Assembly (NCBI GenBank): GCA_943789365.1
Contig: CALSTV010000001.1
Location: forward strand, 1,860,001 to 1,924,000
Length of the DNA stretch: 64,000 nt
Direction of reading: 5' to 3'
From: an uncultured Flavobacteriaceae bacterium
GTDB lineage: Bacteria; Bacteroidota; Bacteroidia; Flavobacteriales; Flavobacteriaceae
Shown here piece after piece: positions 9,456-18,768 of the stretch. Made by a program: the position numbers and the translations under genes. Position 1 is the stretch's first letter, and each line of letters begins with the position of its first letter. A model generated the notes under the pieces. It had not been told where the DNA came from, did no database searches, and saw only the letters and a program-made list of their open reading frames with translations.

Positions 9456-10556
9456 ATGAAAGAAGAAGAATTGCGCTATGTTTTGGCCTTGCAAAAGGTC
9501 AAAGGGATAGGAGATATCAATGCAAAAAAGTTGATAGCGGCCTGTGGTACTGCTGAAAATGTTTTTAGAGAGAAAAAAAATTTGCTCGCAAAAATAAATG
9601 GAATAGGTTCATATGTATTAAGGCATTTGAACGATAGTGCCTATTTAAAAGCCGCCGACATTGAGCTGAAGTTAATAAATCAACATAGAATAAAGCCCTT
9701 GTATTTTTTGGATGCCGATTACCCCACAAATTTAAAAAATTGTGTAGATGCGCCTATTTTGATGTTTCAAGATGGAGAATATTCATTCAATAGTTCTAAA
9801 ATTATTAGTGTGGTAGGTACCCGTCGAATGACGAATTATGGAAGGGATTTTTGTGAACAAATGCTTTCCGAATTGGCAAAATACAAGCCAATCATTGTAA
9901 GTGGTTTTGCTTATGGTGTAGATATTTGTGCGCATAAAGCAGCCATACAAAACAAGTTGACAACCATAGGCGTATTGGCGCATGGTTTTGGTACGTTATA
10001 CCCTAAAGCGCATAAAAAATACATGGCATCGATGTATGAAAAAGGTGGGTTTTTATCTGAGTTTTGGTACGATGAAGTTCCTTTTAAAGAGTCTTTTTTA
10101 AAACGCAATAGAATTGTGGCTGGTATTGCTCAGGCAACGGTAATCATTGAGTCAGCGAATAAAGGTGGAGCATTGGTTACTGCAGATATTGCAAATTCGT
10201 ATTCTCGAGATGTTTATGCCCTGCCTGGAAGGGCTTCAGACACCTATAGTAAAGGGTGTAATTCTTTGATAAGAGACAACAAAGCGGCGCTTATCGCTTC
10301 ACCAGATGACTTAGTTGCCATGCTTGGATGGGAAAATAGTAAGAAGGTAAAAAAAGTGCAACCACAATTGTTTGTGCAGTTGACCGAAGAAGAGGAAATA
10401 GTTAGTACGTATTTATCAGGAAGGAAAAATGAACTGTTGGATGTAATATCTCTAGAATGTAGTATTCCAGTATATCGATTGGCCTCTGTGCTTTTTCAAT
10501 TAGAAATGAAAGGTGTTGTGCGACCTTTACCAGGAAAACTGTTTGAATTGTGTTAA
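9456..10556 (+). CDS. dprA: DNA-processing protein DprA (single-strand DNA and RecA loader)
   Basis: Protects incoming single-stranded DNA during natural transformation and loads RecA, 366 residues. A helix-hairpin-helix-like N-terminus (KVKGIGDINAKKLIAACG) precedes the Rossmann-like DprA core with SVVGTRRMTNYGRDF, VSGFAYGVDICAHKAAI, FLKRNRIVAGIA and ESANKGGALVTADIA. The C-terminal winged-helix-like tail (about 310-366) is present. Its stop codon shares the tetranucleotide TTAA with the stop of the convergent oxidase gene. No other competence gene is adjacent. Confidence 0.95.
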   Translation: MKEEELRYVLALQKVKGIGDINAKKLIAACGTAENVFREKKNLLAKINGIGSYVLRHLNDSAYLKAADIELKLINQHRIKPLYFLDADYPTNLKNCVDAPILMFQDGEYSFNSSKIISVVGTRRMTNYGRDFCEQMLSELAKYKPIIVSGFAYGVDICAHKAAIQNKLTTIGVLAHGFGTLYPKAHKKYMASMYEKGGFLSEFWYDEVPFKESFLKRNRIVAGIAQATVIIESANKGGALVTADIANSYSRDVYALPGRASDTYSKGCNSLIRDNKAALIASPDDLVAMLGWENSKKVKKVQPQLFVQLTEEEEIVSTYLSGRKNELLDVISLECSIPVYRLASVLFQLEMKGVVRPLPGKLFELC

Positions 10557-11869
10557 GAAAAATAGGATTTTAAAAAATTATTTTCAAACATACCTTTTGG
10601 ATCTAGGTTGTTTTTTAATTGTTTAAAAGTATGCCATTCTGGGTAGCAAGTTTCCAACGTTTCTGGTGTGTAAAAATGCTTTTTTGCCCAATGTGGTCGT
10701 CCTTCGTACTTTTTTAAAATGGTATGTACTTGTTCAAAATAAGAATCATGAGGAATGTCTTTTCCAAAGGGCTTGTAGGATATGATGCCAATATAACAAG
10801 TTGTACGTTTATATGCCATGCTTAAAAACGCATCATTTTCTGGGGTGAATCGTAGTTCGATTGGCATATGAACCTTTAGATTTTTAGTTTGTAGAAGGGT
10901 TCTGATTTCTGAAATCGCTTTTTGCGTATGTTCAATTGGAATGCCGTATTCCATTACAGATTGTTTTACATGAATTGGAAGAACGAAAAGGTCTTTTGAA
11001 TTCCCAATAAGCTGTTGCTCTTTTTCAAAAAGCAGCCTGTACATCCAACGGTTAAGTGTTGGGATTTTTTTTGGATAAAATGAAGTGAGCCAAAGGCCAA
11101 TTTCATGTACAATGTTTCCAAATAAGATTCCTTGAATCCAATCTTTTAACCGGTTTGTTTTCGTAATCGTTTGCTCGGTTTTATCAGCTTGCCACAGTTG
11201 TACTTTATCTGTATGAGGCACCCACCAAAACCGCAGAAAGTCTGTAGTATGTATCAATGGAATACTGGTTAACATCTCATCGAAAGAAACTGTTTTAGTT
11301 TGAACTTCTAAGTTGTATTTGGGTACCGCTTTTAAAGTAACGGTTGAAATGATTCCCAATGCGCCAAGTCCAACCCTTGCTGCCAGAAAAAGTTCTCGGT
11401 TTTGAGAATTTGAAGCAGTCATTATTTCACCATCCGCAGTTATGATTTCTAAGGCTTCGATTTGCTGGTCCATAGCGCCGAATTTCAACCCGGTCCCATG
11501 AGTTCCTGTACTAATGGCTCCGGCAATAGATTGTGGGTCTATAGTACCTAAATTGCTCAATGCAGCATTGTTCTTATCTAGGAACAAACCAATAGCTTTC
11601 AAAGAAATTCCAGACTGTACTTTTAGGAGATAACGGTCTTTATCATAGGATAGTATCTTGTTGTAATTTTGTAAGGAGATTAAGGTTCCTTCATGAGTTT
11701 CTGCAATAAGCGAACACGAATGACCAGACCCAATTATCTTTATTTTGCTGCTGTTTTTGTTCGATGTATTAACAAGAGCAACTAAGTCGGTTTCAGAAGA
11801 AGGAAACTCAATAGTTTCTGGAAAAGACTGAAAAGATTGCGACCAATTGGTCCATTTGAGCTGATTCAT
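10553..11869 (-). CDS. FAD-linked sugar-lactone oxidase (D-arabinono-1,4-lactone oxidase family)
   Basis: A 438-residue FAD oxidoreductase of the VAO/PCMH fold. The FAD domain is about 15-185 with GSGHSCS (His50 is the likely covalent flavin attachment residue) and IAGAISTGTHGTG. The C-terminal ALO-type domain ends in HWAKKHFYTPETLE. Family members oxidise aldonolactones or alditols to ascorbate-like products or aldehydes; the substrate here is unknown. No signal peptide is seen. It is convergent with dprA and lies downstream of the sulfatase, with a terminator between. Confidence 0.85.
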   Translation of the reverse strand: MNQLKWTNWSQSFQSFPETIEFPSSETDLVALVNTSNKNSSKIKIIGSGHSCSLIAETHEGTLISLQNYNKILSYDKDRYLLKVQSGISLKAIGLFLDKNNAALSNLGTIDPQSIAGAISTGTHGTGLKFGAMDQQIEALEIITADGEIMTASNSQNRELFLAARVGLGALGIISTVTLKAVPKYNLEVQTKTVSFDEMLTSIPLIHTTDFLRFWWVPHTDKVQLWQADKTEQTITKTNRLKDWIQGILFGNIVHEIGLWLTSFYPKKIPTLNRWMYRLLFEKEQQLIGNSKDLFVLPIHVKQSVMEYGIPIEHTQKAISEIRTLLQTKNLKVHMPIELRFTPENDAFLSMAYKRTTCYIGIISYKPFGKDIPHDSYFEQVHTILKKYEGRPHWAKKHFYTPETLETCYPEWHTFKQLKNNLDPKGMFENNFLKSYFS

Positions 11870-11906
11870 CTAGTGAGATTGGTGTGCAAACATACGCTTT
11901 ATGTCA

Positions 11907-11945
11907 TAAAAAACCAGCCTACTCTTGTTAAGAATAGGCTGGTTT
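11907..11945 (-). terminator. Intrinsic terminator after the sulfatase gene
   Basis: AAACCAGCCTA (11911-11921) and TAGGCTGGTTT (11935-11945) form an 11-bp stem, followed on the minus strand by a T run (complement of 11907-11912). It sits 20 bases past the sulfatase stop and 38 bases before the oxidase start. This implies separate transcription of the two genes. Confidence 0.85.
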
Positions 11946-11964
11946 GTATTGTTTTATGAAATTC

Positions 11965-13509
11965 TTATTTCAGTTTTATCTGTTGCGTATTATTGTAGTC
12001 TTTTCCACGAATTGCTTCAAAACCGGCAATCATTTCGGCTAACTTTTCTGGATTGCTTTTCGCTAAATTGTTTTGCTGTCCGATGTCTTCCTTAAGATTG
12101 TATAACTGGTATTTTTTAGCGTTACCAATTTCGATGTTTACCTGTTTTATTTTTGCAGGTCCTGCATAAGGTGGAATCATTGCCCAATCACCATTGCGGT
12201 ATGCAGTTCTTGAAGTTGCTTCAATCACCAATTCTTTTCTTCCTTCATTGCTTTTTCCAAGGAATACATCCAATAACTCTTCACTGTCGCTTGTACGAAT
12301 GTCAGAGCCTACCAAATTTGCTAAAGATGACAATAAATCCATTTGACATACCATAGCATTAGAAACTGAAGGTTGAATAGTTCCTTTCCAATAAGTCACA
12401 AATGGTACATGTGTACCTGCTTCAAACAAACTGTATTTTCCACCGCGATAAGGTCCGGCAGGCGTATGGTTTCCAAGTTTTTCAACCGCATCGTCATAAT
12501 ATCCGTCGTTTAATACAGGTCCGTTGTCACTAGAGAAAACAATCAAGGTGTTTTCTAGGATGCCTTCTTCCTCTAAAGTTTTTAGGAATTCACCAATGCA
12601 CCAGTCAGCTTCCAAAATTACATCACCTCTAGGTCCCATTCCAGATTTTCCTGCAAAACGTGGATGCGGCGTTCTTGGCACGTGTGGTTGCTGCATTCCG
12701 TAGTATAAAAAGAAAGGCTCATTTTTGTGTTTTTTTACATAATCTTGAGCTCCTTTTAGGAAATGATCAGCCATATCAACATCGCTCCATTTAGCAGATT
12801 CTCCACCTTTCATATAGCCAATTCTAGGAATTCCATTTACAATAGAACTATTGTGTCCGTGATGCCATTTCATAGTAGTCAACTCAGGATTGTCTACCCC
12901 ATTTGGTTGTCCTTCGAAATTGTTCTTATAGTCTATTTCAATAGGGTCATTAGGATCTAAGCCTACAACATCGCCATTTTCTATATATACAGTTGGAACA
13001 CGGTCTTGGGTTGCAGCCATGATGTATGAGTAGTCAAAGCCAACCTCGTTTGGTCCGGGAGAAACCGTTTTATTCCAATCTACATTTCCAGTTCCTAATC
13101 CTAAATGCCATTTTCCTACAATTCCAGTATAATAGCCTTTAGACTTTAGCATTTTAGGAATTGTAATTTGGTCTGTGCCAATAATAAGAGGCGCCGTTCC
13201 CGGAAGGATTTTAGCATTTTTATTTTTCCAAGGGTACACTCCTGTTAATAAGGCGTAACGACTTGGCGTACAGGTTGCAGAGCTTGCATATCCGTTGGTG
13301 AATCTTACACCTCCGTTGGCCAATTTGTCGATGTTTGGTGTTTGAAGTTCTGTGGCACCATTTGCACTGATGTCTCCGTACCCTAAATCATCGGTATAAA
13401 TAACTATGATATTCGGTTGTACATGGTTTGTTGTTTCTTTTGTAGGTTTTGATTGACAACCTATAAGTACGCTTAACAGAAGGGCTGTAATAAAGTGAAA
13501 ATTGTTCAT
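11965..13509 (-). CDS. Type I (S1) sulfatase lipoprotein
   Basis: A 514-residue sulfatase that hydrolyses sulfate esters, probably on polysaccharides, outside the inner membrane. A lipoprotein signal (LLLSVLIGCQS, lipobox Cys18) starts the protein. The metal-binding DD at residues 40-41 and the formylglycine signature CTPSR at residues 80-84 are intact; Cys80 is the residue oxidised by a formylglycine-generating enzyme. Later motifs include GKWHLG and FSSDNGP. It stands alone with its own terminator and no SusCD pair or glycoside hydrolase beside it. Such enzymes are typical of marine algae-degrading Flavobacteriaceae; the substrate is unknown. Confidence 0.93.
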   Translation of the reverse strand: MNNFHFITALLLSVLIGCQSKPTKETTNHVQPNIIVIYTDDLGYGDISANGATELQTPNIDKLANGGVRFTNGYASSATCTPSRYALLTGVYPWKNKNAKILPGTAPLIIGTDQITIPKMLKSKGYYTGIVGKWHLGLGTGNVDWNKTVSPGPNEVGFDYSYIMAATQDRVPTVYIENGDVVGLDPNDPIEIDYKNNFEGQPNGVDNPELTTMKWHHGHNSSIVNGIPRIGYMKGGESAKWSDVDMADHFLKGAQDYVKKHKNEPFFLYYGMQQPHVPRTPHPRFAGKSGMGPRGDVILEADWCIGEFLKTLEEEGILENTLIVFSSDNGPVLNDGYYDDAVEKLGNHTPAGPYRGGKYSLFEAGTHVPFVTYWKGTIQPSVSNAMVCQMDLLSSLANLVGSDIRTSDSEELLDVFLGKSNEGRKELVIEATSRTAYRNGDWAMIPPYAGPAKIKQVNIEIGNAKKYQLYNLKEDIGQQNNLAKSNPEKLAEMIAGFEAIRGKDYNNTQQIKLK

Positions 13510-13692
13510 TTAATTGTTTTTAAGTTGAGATTATAAATGTATATAATACGTTTATAACATAATTCGTAAAGTTACTAAAAAATACGGAACTCAATTTGGT
13601 TCACGTTATATATTTGTGATGGTAAAAATACTAAAAAACACAAATGAATAAGGGGGAGTTATTGGTCATTAGTAAGGGGTGGAAAGTCAGTC

Positions 13693-14547
13693 TTAATTTT
13701 TGCTAAAACTCTCTATAAAAACAGTTGAAAGTATTAAAGTGCCTCCTAAGATATTATTAAAATTAGGTATTTCACTCAAAAAAAGAACACCTAGTAAAAT
13801 TCCAAATACGGGTTGAGAACTAGCGATGATGCTTGCTGTAGAGATGTTGAAATTCTTAAAACTCCTAATAAATAGTGTGTGTCCTATGGCGGTGGTAAAA
13901 ATTCCAAGGATCAGGATATACGGAAAAAAAGAAAGCGTATTATGAGTCTCGTGTGTCCATAAAAACGGAGAAAAAACCACAGTAATAAACAGAAATTGGT
14001 AAAACATCAAAACCGAACTATCATATTTATTAGTGTTCGACTTCATGGTTAAATTACGAAGCGCATAGAGGACAGCGGATAGGACTCCAGAGATGATTCC
14101 TTTTGTATTGTCACTAGAAAAATCAATATCTGGTGACATAATATAAAGTCCAAACAGAACAATTAGGGCCAGAATTATATGACGTTTGTTGAATTTTGTT
14201 TTAAAATAAAGGGGTTCTAATAGGGTAGTAATAGCTGGGTAGGTAAATAAGGAAAGCATACCTACAGCAACCGAAGAAACCTGCAAAGCATAGAAATAGG
14301 TGAACCAATGAGCTCCAAATAAAGCTGAAGACAGCAATAATCTTTGCATGTCTTTTTTGTTATTTATTTTAAAGGAAGACTTTTTAAAATAAGCAAAAGC
14401 ACCTAAAAGCAACACTCCTAATAAGCCTCTCCAAAAAGCAATTAACACCGGAGAAAGTTCAATATAGCGAACAAGTACGCCAGCACTGCTAATGAGGATA
14501 ATGGAAGCGTTTAATTCTAAAAGTTTTTTAAGGTCGTTTGATTTCAT
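13693..14547 (-). CDS. EamA-family (DMT) transporter
   Basis: An inner-membrane permease of 284 residues with ten predicted helices in two EamA repeats (about 10-135 and 148-280). The family exports amino acids, nucleobases or other metabolites; the substrate is unknown. Its ATG overlaps the mfd stop by four bases (ATGA), so it is translationally coupled to mfd, although no functional link is evident. Confidence 0.88.
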   Translation of the reverse strand: MKSNDLKKLLELNASIILISSAGVLVRYIELSPVLIAFWRGLLGVLLLGAFAYFKKSSFKINNKKDMQRLLLSSALFGAHWFTYFYALQVSSVAVGMLSLFTYPAITTLLEPLYFKTKFNKRHIILALIVLFGLYIMSPDIDFSSDNTKGIISGVLSAVLYALRNLTMKSNTNKYDSSVLMFYQFLFITVVFSPFLWTHETHNTLSFFPYILILGIFTTAIGHTLFIRSFKNFNISTASIIASSQPVFGILLGVLFLSEIPNFNNILGGTLILSTVFIESFSKN

Positions 14548-17500
14548 GATGAGGAAGAAATTGACTGCATTGTTTGAAGTGCCTTATGAACACTGTCTAT
14601 TCGTATAAAAGTGATGAGCAATCGGAGTCCGTTTTTCGTTTCCTTTTCTTTCATCACACACATTTTAGAATTTTTTTGCACAAATTCTAAGACAGCAGTA
14701 AAGGCAGGTGTTTGGTAAAATTCACTCTGTTGGTCAGAAACAAAATAACCAATCATTCTTTTTTGTTTGAGAATGAGTTTCTCAATACCTAAGTCTTTTG
14801 CCAACCATTTGATACGAACACTATCGAGGAGGTCAACTACTTGCGTTGGTAGTTCTCCAAAACGATCTTTAAGCATGATTTCAAATTTTTGAAGTTCCTC
14901 TTCTGATTTGAGCTCTCCTAACTCTTTGTAAAGAATGAGGCGTTCAGAAACAATATTGATATAGTCGTCAGGAAACAAGATCTCAAAATCGGTATCAATT
15001 TGAATGTCTTTTACATATGCTTTCGGAACGTCACTTTCTGCAGTGTAAAGATCTTTGAATTCGTTTTCTTTCAGTTCTTCAATAGCTTCTTTTAGTATTT
15101 TTTGATAGGTGTCAAATCCAATATCATTTATAAAACCACTTTGCTCACCTCCAAGCAAATCACCAGCGCCTCGAATTTCCAAATCTTTCATGGCAATATT
15201 GATACCCGAACCTAAATCTGAGAACAACTCCAGCGCTTCGATTCGTTTTCGCGCTTCATCAGTCATCATATGATAGGGAGGAGTTATAAAATAACAAAAT
15301 GCCTTTTTGTTTGACCTTCCTACACGTCCACGCATTTGATGTAAGTCGGAAAGTCCGAAATTATTGGCATTGTTGATAAAGATTGTGTTTGCGTTGGGTA
15401 CATCCAAACCACTTTCAATAATGGTGGTGGCTACCAAAATATCAAATTCACCTTTCATAAAAGAAAGCATCAATTCTTCTAATTTTTTACCTTCCATTTG
15501 TCCATGACCCACACCAATTTTAGCATTTGGCAAAAGGCGTTGCAACATTCCTGCAACTTCTTTGATGTTATCAACACGATTGTGGACAAAGAAAACCTGG
15601 CCTCCTCTGGAAATTTCATAGCTAATGGCATCTCTTATTGTTTCCTCTCCAAAACGTATCACGTTAGTCTCAATTGGATGTCTGTTAGGTGGCGGGGTAC
15701 TTATTACCGAGAGGTCTCGTGCTGCCATCAGAGAAAATTGAAGTGTTCTTGGAATAGGCGTTGCTGTTAAAGTCAAGGTATCCACATTTTCTTTAATGGT
15801 CTTTAGTTTGTCCTTAACCCCAACTCCAAATTTTTGTTCCTCATCAATAATCAGTAAGCCCAAATCTTTAAATTCAACTTTTTTATTGACCAATTGATGT
15901 GTGCCTACTACAATATCAATTGTACCTTCTTTCAATTCGTTAACAACTTGCGTTCGTTGCTTGGCAGTTCTAAATCGATTTAAATAATCTACCGTAATTG
16001 GAAAGTCTTTTAAACGTTCTGAAAAGGTTTTGAAATGTTGGAAAGCGAGTATGGTTGTGGGAACTAAAATTGCCACTTGTTTACCATTGTCGGCTGCTTT
16101 AAAGGCGGCCCGAATCGCAACTTCCGTTTTTCCAAATCCAACATCGCCACAAACCAAACGGTCCATGGGTTGTTCACTTTCCATATCTTTTTTAACAGCT
16201 TGTGTAGCTGTGAATTGATCCGGTGTGTCTTCATACATAAAACTAGCCTCCAATTCATGTTGCAGATAACTATCCGGACGGTACTGAAAACCTTTCTCGA
16301 GCCTTCTTTTTGCATACAACTTGATGAGGTTGAAAGCTATTTCTTTGACACGCGTTTTGGTTTTTTGTTTTAGTTTTTTCCAAGCGCCAGAACCTAGTTT
16401 ATACACTTTAGGCGGTTTACCATCCTTACCATTAAATTTTGAGATCTTGTGTAAAGAATGAATACTTATATATAAAATGTCTCGGTCTCCATACACCAAT
16501 TTAATCGCTTCCTGTTTGTTGCCTTCAACATCGATCTTTTGCAATCCTCCAAACTTACCAACGCCATGATCCATATGGGTTACATAATCTCCTACCTCCA
16601 AATTTGTCAATTCTTTTAAGGTGATTGACTGTTTTTTTGCACGATTATTTTTAAGGTGAAATTTGTGATATCTTTCAAATATTTGATGATCGCTATAACA
16701 TGCAATTTTATTATCTACATCGACAAAACCTTCATGAATAGGAAAAACGAGCGTGTTGAATTGTGTAACCTGTCCCTCTTTGTCGGCATCAATAGAAGAA
16801 AGAATATCATGAAACCTTTCCGTCTGTTTTTCATTGGTGCAACAGAGGTAGTTAGTGATGCCATTTTTTGTGTTGTTGTGCAGGTCTTCAACTAATAGGT
16901 TGAATTGTTTGTTAAAAGCAGGCTGAGGTTGTGTATTGAAGTTATGGGTATATTCAGAAGTTATGGTTTGACTTCCAGCGACAATTGATACTCTTGAAAA
17001 GGCTAATAATTCTTGTTTTATTGTATCTCCGTTGCTGAATAGTTGAGAAGGGCTGGCGTGTTTTATCGCAGAAGATAAGGTAGAAAATGCAGCTTCTGAC
17101 TTTTTAAATAACTGGTCTAATTTGCCAAATGCCAATTCTGTATTTTTAGTAAAGATGACCGTTTTATTAGAAATGTATGATAAAAAGGATTCTCTATTTT
17201 CTTGTAATGCCTTGTTTTCAACATTTGGTATTATGGATACTTTCGTAAGGGCCTTGGTGGAGCGTTGACTTTCAATATCAAATGTTCTGATGCTATCAAC
17301 ATCATCTCCAAAAAACTCAATTCTATACGGTTCGTCATTTGAGAACGAAAAAACATCTACAATACCTCCGCGTACAGCAAATTCACCAGGTTCCGTTACA
17401 AAATCTACACGATTAAATTCGTATTCAAACAATACCTCATTGACAAACTCCAAAGAAAGGTTGTCATTGACGGCAACTTTTAAAGTGTTTTTTTCAAGTT

Positions 17501-17909
17501 CTTTCTTTGTCACAACCTTTTCAAATAAGGCGGTTGGATAGGTGACAATTAGAGCGGGTTTTTTTTGAGAATTTATGCGATTTAATACTTCTGCACGCAA
17601 TAAAATATTGGCATTGTCCGTTTCTTCTATCTGATATGGTCTTCGATATGACCCAGGGTAAAAGAGAACATGGTTGTTCGGGAGTATTTGTTCAAGATCG
17701 TTTAAAACATAGGCAGCTTCTTCTTTGTCGTTTAGAATGAGTAGAAAAGGTTTTGCTGATTGTTTGAATATTTCGGCAATCTGAATGGCAAACGAAGTTC
17801 CATTGAGATTTGATAACTGGACATGGGTCTTCTCTTCAGATAACTGTTTCGTTATCTTTTTAAGTAGGTTAGATTGCCCAATTTTATCGACAATTTGTTG
17901 CTTCGTCAA
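14544..17909 (-). CDS. mfd: Transcription-repair coupling factor
   Basis: Removes stalled RNA polymerase from lesions and recruits UvrA, 1121 residues. An N-terminal UvrB-like region (about 1-330) is followed by the CarD-like RNA-polymerase-interaction domain (YVTHMDHGVGKFGGL, about 435-500). The SF2 translocase has Walker A GDVGFGKTEVA (about 590) and the DEEQ box IIDEEQKFG. The RG-rich motor segments LHQMRGRVGRSNKKA follow, and the TRCF domain is C-terminal (about 960-1060). Length and domain order are normal. It is first gene of a two-gene unit with the EamA permease. Confidence 0.97.
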   Translation of the reverse strand: MTKQQIVDKIGQSNLLKKITKQLSEEKTHVQLSNLNGTSFAIQIAEIFKQSAKPFLLILNDKEEAAYVLNDLEQILPNNHVLFYPGSYRRPYQIEETDNANILLRAEVLNRINSQKKPALIVTYPTALFEKVVTKKELEKNTLKVAVNDNLSLEFVNEVLFEYEFNRVDFVTEPGEFAVRGGIVDVFSFSNDEPYRIEFFGDDVDSIRTFDIESQRSTKALTKVSIIPNVENKALQENRESFLSYISNKTVIFTKNTELAFGKLDQLFKKSEAAFSTLSSAIKHASPSQLFSNGDTIKQELLAFSRVSIVAGSQTITSEYTHNFNTQPQPAFNKQFNLLVEDLHNNTKNGITNYLCCTNEKQTERFHDILSSIDADKEGQVTQFNTLVFPIHEGFVDVDNKIACYSDHQIFERYHKFHLKNNRAKKQSITLKELTNLEVGDYVTHMDHGVGKFGGLQKIDVEGNKQEAIKLVYGDRDILYISIHSLHKISKFNGKDGKPPKVYKLGSGAWKKLKQKTKTRVKEIAFNLIKLYAKRRLEKGFQYRPDSYLQHELEASFMYEDTPDQFTATQAVKKDMESEQPMDRLVCGDVGFGKTEVAIRAAFKAADNGKQVAILVPTTILAFQHFKTFSERLKDFPITVDYLNRFRTAKQRTQVVNELKEGTIDIVVGTHQLVNKKVEFKDLGLLIIDEEQKFGVGVKDKLKTIKENVDTLTLTATPIPRTLQFSLMAARDLSVISTPPPNRHPIETNVIRFGEETIRDAISYEISRGGQVFFVHNRVDNIKEVAGMLQRLLPNAKIGVGHGQMEGKKLEELMLSFMKGEFDILVATTIIESGLDVPNANTIFINNANNFGLSDLHQMRGRVGRSNKKAFCYFITPPYHMMTDEARKRIEALELFSDLGSGINIAMKDLEIRGAGDLLGGEQSGFINDIGFDTYQKILKEAIEELKENEFKDLYTAESDVPKAYVKDIQIDTDFEILFPDDYINIVSERLILYKELGELKSEEELQKFEIMLKDRFGELPTQVVDLLDSVRIKWLAKDLGIEKLILKQKRMIGYFVSDQQSEFYQTPAFTAVLEFVQKNSKMCVMKEKETKNGLRLLITFIRIDSVHKALQTMQSISSSS

Positions 17910-18069
17910 TGCGGAAATGTTTTTGACAAAGATAATTTTTTAGAATTAGATTGGGATTGTAGCTAAGGAATTTTTTGACTAGGGTAATTTGAGTTGTAAC
18001 TGTTTTAATAATATAGAAGATTTAAATACTCACAATAGTGATAATTTTTTGAGAACATCAGCTAATAAA

Positions 18070-18100
18070 TTTGAGATTGCACTGCTTAATCTTATATTTG
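18070..18100 (+). promoter_or_regulatory. Bacteroidota sigma-A type promoter
   Basis: TTTG (18070-18073), a 19-base spacer and TATATTTG (18093-18100) match the TTTG-N17-20-TAnnTTTG consensus. The start codon at 18126 is 25 bases downstream, which leaves a short leader for the porin-like gene. Confidence 0.75.
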
Positions 18101-18125
18101 CTCGCTGAAAACTAAGTGTATTTGT

Positions 18126-18719
18126 ATGAGGATTAGGTGTACGTTATTAATATTGGTATTGAGTTTGGCTACAAATTCAAGTTTTGCACAATCTGAAAGC
18201 TCGAATTGGGCTTTGAATGTAGGTGGAAGTTTTATTAATTTTTCCGGAAAACCGCCATTTCAGGGGGAAGGAGTTAATTTTCAAATTCCGAACGTTTCAA
18301 TAACTCGATATATAGATAAAGGATTTTCTGCTGGGGGAAAATTAACTGCTACAGGAATCGATCAAATAGATGGGTTTTATACAAATACCTACGATTTACT
18401 TTTAATAGATATTTATGGACGCTATGACTTTAAAAGGTCTGAAGAAACTTGGGTTCCCTACCTGATGTCTGGGTTTGGGATGTTGGTAAAAGACAAGTAC
18501 GGAAGAGGCTTGTCCTTCAATGCTGGGGTCGGACTTACTTATTGGCTATTTCCTTCCGTAGGATTGAATGCAGAAATTGCACACCGTTTTGTACCTTCTA
18601 AGTATGAAGGGAGTTTTATTTCTCATACTCAGTTTTCTGGAGGCATTGTTATCTTGTTCGGAGCAAGAACTGGATCTAGAAGTAATAAAAGGTTGGGTGC
18701 AGGTTTTTGTAGTTACTAA
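18126..18719 (+). CDS. Small outer-membrane beta-barrel protein
   Basis: A 197-residue protein with a signal peptide (about 1-21, cleavage near SFAQ). The mature region starts SSNWALNVGGSFINFSG and contains SITRYIDKGFSAGGKL, close in pattern to the protein at 26122-26736 (LSVTRYLNNGFNVELGA). It appears to be an OmpA-type barrel without a C-terminal peptidoglycan-binding domain. It is transcribed alone from the promoter just upstream and converges on the TonB receptor gene 49 bases away. Function is unknown beyond outer-membrane location. Confidence 0.8.
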   Translation: MRIRCTLLILVLSLATNSSFAQSESSNWALNVGGSFINFSGKPPFQGEGVNFQIPNVSITRYIDKGFSAGGKLTATGIDQIDGFYTNTYDLLLIDIYGRYDFKRSEETWVPYLMSGFGMLVKDKYGRGLSFNAGVGLTYWLFPSVGLNAEIAHRFVPSKYEGSFISHTQFSGGIVILFGARTGSRSNKRLGAGFCSY

Positions 18720-18768
18720 TATCAGAAGCGTTTTAAAAACCCAATTCGATTAGGAAATTAGTTGCTTC